Source of the DNA: JBCBRD01 sp039819785
GTDB taxonomy: Bacteria > Pseudomonadota > Alphaproteobacteria > Rhizobiales > Hyphomicrobiaceae
NCBI GenBank assembly: GCA_039819785.1
Contig: JBCBRH010000004.1
Span: 70,033-134,032 of the forward strand
DNA length: 64,000 nt
Reading direction: 5' to 3'
Part shown: positions 61,534 to 64,000 of the stretch, piece by piece
Layout of the letters: each line of letters opens with the position of its first letter
How positions within the stretch are numbered: position 1 is the stretch's first letter
Program-made: the position numbers and the translations under genes
Notes under the pieces: model-generated
What the model was told of the DNA's origin: nothing
Seen by the model: only the letters and a program-made list of their open reading frames with translations
Databases searched by the model: none

Positions 61534-63546
61534 TTATTGAATGGATGCAGGCGCTGAGTTTGGAAGCCTTGCAGGGATAAAGTCGGTACCTGCATCAGCG
61601 TCGACCAGATCGTTGTCCGCAGTCGCAATCGGTTCCACGATCACAACCGGTTCATACCAGTCACCGGTGAAATGAACGACATCACCGTTCTCGATCCCAG
61701 TCGGCCTTTGAGCGCCATCCCAAACAGCAGAACGTGGAAGTCCGGGGCGGTCGCCGCCTGCATAGGCAGCCCCATCGGCGCGATTTGCATCAGGAACGCC
61801 ATCTGGAGCAGCTGGATCCCCGATAAACAGTTTTAGATCGACCTCTTTGTCAGCCAGGTCGGCAGCACCGCGAACAGCAAATGCGTGCGTTCCGGTCCGG
61901 CCGACGACCTCATCGAGGAAGAGTTGGCCCTGGTCAGCCCGAAGTTTTGCTTTGAGGTTGCTGATCTGCGTGACACCTGCCCAAGGCGTCGACCATTTTT
62001 GCGCATTCCGCTCGCCTGATGCTTCGGCGGCAGAAGCAGTTTTCCGGAACGCGCTGAGGAGGCTGGCAAGATCAACTTGAACGCCGACGGAAGAAACGCT
62101 GTCGACGTAAAGCTTTCCGTCGACCGAAGCCAGGAGCTCGTCGCGATCAAGCCCCGACGCTGAGAGGTTTGCGGTCACGCGGCCAGGCCCGGTAATGATG
62201 GGTGCCCCGAACAACACCGCACTGCCGAGTGCCAAATCCATCCCTTCGAGCTTCGCCAGAAGTCGGCACTTCGCGCGCGGCCCTTGGTTGTCGATCGAAA
62301 TCTGAACCGAACCCTGCCCACCAGAAGCAAGCTGCATGCTCGCAATATCGGCGATTAGCTTCCCATGATCCAGGTTGATCGAGGCGGCGACATCGGTTGC
62401 GCGAAATGCCCGCGCCTTGAAAACGGCAGCTGACAAACGCAGATCCGCATGGACCTTGTTCAGCTCACCCATCAACGACTTGCCTGCTGCGGCCCCGGCC
62501 AAAGCCGCCAGCCAATCAGCTTGACTGCCGAAATCGGTTGAAGTGCCGTCGTCTGATCCAAGATAGGTTTCAGCGTCCAGTGTACCGAAGGCCAAAGTGC
62601 CGTCGATCAAGGTGATGTCGTTGGTCTGGCTTACGGCCATGGAGCCGTTGGCAACATTCCCATCAATGATGAACTTTGAATTGGGAAACGAGAGTTTGGC
62701 ATCCGCCCACGTCATCTGTCCGCTGACAGCAAACGATTGAACACCATTCCGGCTCGGCCACGCCGCACCCAACCACTTCGCAAACGTTGCGACGTCGGGA
62801 ATGCGCAAATCCATCGTGTTCGACTGAATGTTGGTGGTTGCCCCGAACTTCGCGATACCCGTGACCGATGTGCTAACCAGAGAATTGGAGATTGTCGCCT
62901 TGAACGGCGCAGTCTGTATATCGTCAACGAGCTTGGACCGTGCGGCTTCAACATCAAATTTGATGGTCTCATTTCGATACCCCATTTGCCCTTGGGCGCG
63001 GGTGCGTCCACTTTGGCGCAACAGCCGTGCATCGACATTGTGGAACCGTGTCGCAACGCCATCGCTCCCAATCGCCACCAACGTCGTGTTTCGCAACCTG
63101 AGGTCGGAAAAATCGACAGACTGAAGAGCTGAGACGACCGGCGCGATAACATTTTGGTCGCCGCCATCCGCCCCGGATAGGTCCGGATTGGCGGGCGAGG
63201 CCCCGCGGCTCAACTCGATTTCAATAAGGGCGTCATCAAGCATGAGCGGCACGGATCCATCAGCCACCTTTGCAATGAGTTCCGCGCCAGAAGTCGCGGC
63301 TTCGCGCACGTCCTTGGAAATCGCGATTTGGCCCGTCCGAACGGTAATCAGGGGCGACGTTGAAACGACGATGGGTTGAGAAAGTCTGTGTTGCCAGCCA
63401 CCAGCGGCCATCACGTACGCCGTTGAGATCATCGACGTCGGGTTATGGGTTCCAAACAGGAACGGGGCAAATATCGCAGCGGCCGCAGCTGTCGCCATGG
63501 CAACAGCCATCGTTACTCTTCCATGCCGCTTATGCGTGTTTTCCAC
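61534..63546 (-). CDS. AsmA-family protein
   Basis: About 670 residues. An N-terminal membrane anchor (AVAMATAAAAAIFAPFLFGT) is followed by a long beta-rich periplasmic part with AsmA-type repeats (PRAKCRLLAKLEGMDLALGS; GPGRVTANLSASGLDRDELL; SVDGKLYVDSVSSVGVQVDL). AsmA proteins are linked to lipid transport and outer-membrane assembly. Start: GTG 63546 keeps basic residues before the anchor; ATG 63510, with GGAAGAG upstream, and TTG 63594 are alternatives. The C-terminal 60 residues are polar. No operon partner is visible. Confidence 0.82.
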   Translation of the reverse strand: MENTHKRHGRVTMAVAMATAAAAAIFAPFLFGTHNPTSMISTAYVMAAGGWQHRLSQPIVVSTSPLITVRTGQIAISKDVREAATSGAELIAKVADGSVPLMLDDALIEIELSRGASPANPDLSGADGGDQNVIAPVVSALQSVDFSDLRLRNTTLVAIGSDGVATRFHNVDARLLRQSGRTRAQGQMGYRNETIKFDVEAARSKLVDDIQTAPFKATISNSLVSTSVTGIAKFGATTNIQSNTMDLRIPDVATFAKWLGAAWPSRNGVQSFAVSGQMTWADAKLSFPNSKFIIDGNVANGSMAVSQTNDITLIDGTLAFGTLDAETYLGSDDGTSTDFGSQADWLAALAGAAAGKSLMGELNKVHADLRLSAAVFKARAFRATDVAASINLDHGKLIADIASMQLASGGQGSVQISIDNQGPRAKCRLLAKLEGMDLALGSAVLFGAPIITGPGRVTANLSASGLDRDELLASVDGKLYVDSVSSVGVQVDLASLLSAFRKTASAAEASGERNAQKWSTPWAGVTQISNLKAKLRADQGQLFLDEVVGRTGTHAFAVRGAADLADKEVDLKLFIGDPAAPDGVPDANRADGAAYAGGDRPGLPRSAVWDGAQRPTGIENGDVVHFTGDWYEPVVIVEPIATADNDLVDADAGTDFIPARLPNSAPASIQ

Positions 63547-64000
63547 GCTCTCTTCGGTGATAGGCAAAGAGCTAGTTGTCCTTCCGCCGGGCAACCGAGG
63601 CGCGGTGCGGCTACGTATACACCAGCCTCAGGACCCCGGTTATCGCGTACGGACCGGTCCCTGACAAGGCGCTACATGACCAATTTCCACAAACAGAACG
63701 GAAAAAACTGTTCCGTCTTAAGACGTTCTGCCGACTTTCAATGGTCGTCGAAATACCTATACGAAGACAATATGAAATGCTCATCACGCGCAAGACAGAG
63801 GTCACGATTGCGACGTTTCGACCAGCGATGGGCCGGATGTAATGGGTGTTTTGACAGGTGAGAGCGATCAGCAATGCCGACAGGTGCGCCAAGCCCTGAC
63901 AAGCTGTTCAGATAAACACTAGGCGGTCATTCGGAAACGTGGCTGAAACACACGTGCCGGTTGGTGCACCTTGCGGCGGGCTGATAATTGAAACCGCACC
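63547..64000. other. 454-base right end without a recognised gene
   Basis: Promoter side of the AsmA-like gene and whatever follows the window. Short readings on both strands show no family pattern. The segment 63670-63790 is AT-richer than its neighbours. No tRNA, hairpin or repeat was seen. Confidence 0.4.

Noticed and set aside
63576..63892. Short frames at the right edge
   Set aside because: No motifs or ribosome sites; cannot be supported.

Overview
The window reads as a chromosomal segment of an alphaproteobacterium of the Hyphomicrobiales (Rhizobiales) type. The evidence is gene order. A malic-enzyme gene, mutS, glnD, murJ, trpS, a universal stress gene, nfuA, tsaB-rimI, plsC, miaB, phoH, ybeY, corC, lnt, an XRE regulator, metK, trmB, rimP-nusA-ylxR-infB-rbfA-truB-rpsO-pnp and finally fabI-fabB-fabA/irr follow one another much as they do in that order. 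Irr, the FabA/FabB pair, a two-domain YlxR/L7Ae protein and dispersed palindromes built around a GGTTTTCCG core point the same way. The DNA looks moderately GC-rich; I did not compute this. I cannot name a genus.

Layout. 1-9.7 kb: NADP-malic enzyme (partial, minus strand), mutS and glnD (plus), then a cyanide-insensitive-type bd quinol oxidase (cydA, cydB) on the minus strand, apparently inserted into the conserved block. 10.1-16.8 kb: murJ, trpS, a universal stress protein, a 13-bp minisatellite, a candidate Irr box, the Fe-S carrier nfuA, a RutE-like nitroreductase, and the t6A/ribosomal acetylation pair tsaB-rimI. 16.9-26.7 kb: plsC, miaB, phoH-ybeY-corC-lnt (tRNA/rRNA maturation and lipoprotein acylation), an XRE regulator and metK. 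26.8-38.5 kb: trmB, then the transcription/translation block rimP to pnp, closed by a strong terminator. 38.6-47.3 kb: a secreted peptidoglycan-binding protein, a P1B copper ATPase, murI, the unsaturated fatty acid genes fabA-fabB-fabI, and divergent irr. 47.4-55.0 kb: SH3 protein, 2-hydroxyacid dehydrogenase, MoeB/ThiF, a membrane protein, cysteine synthase, coaBC-dut, and a TPR protein. 55.2-63.5 kb is the more accessory end: an XRE/shikimate-kinase-fold regulator of the BzdR/BoxR type, an HpcH/HpaI aldolase, a large degenerate symporter-like membrane protein, a secreted M15-type peptidase with a striking Lys/Tyr tract, and an AsmA-like protein.

Most genes are core housekeeping. I saw no phage, transposase, CRISPR, toxin-antitoxin, rRNA or tRNA gene. 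The most interesting signals are not a new gene cluster. They are: (1) hydrophilic insertions at surface loops or domain boundaries of many unrelated housekeeping enzymes; (2) a symporter-like fusion that seems to have lost its transport character; (3) a candidate Irr box in front of nfuA with irr in the same window; (4) an orphan BzdR-like regulator with TGCA-rich DNA beside it; (5) the KKY-tract peptidase with a CtrA-like site upstream; (6) two families of dispersed or tandem intergenic palindromes.
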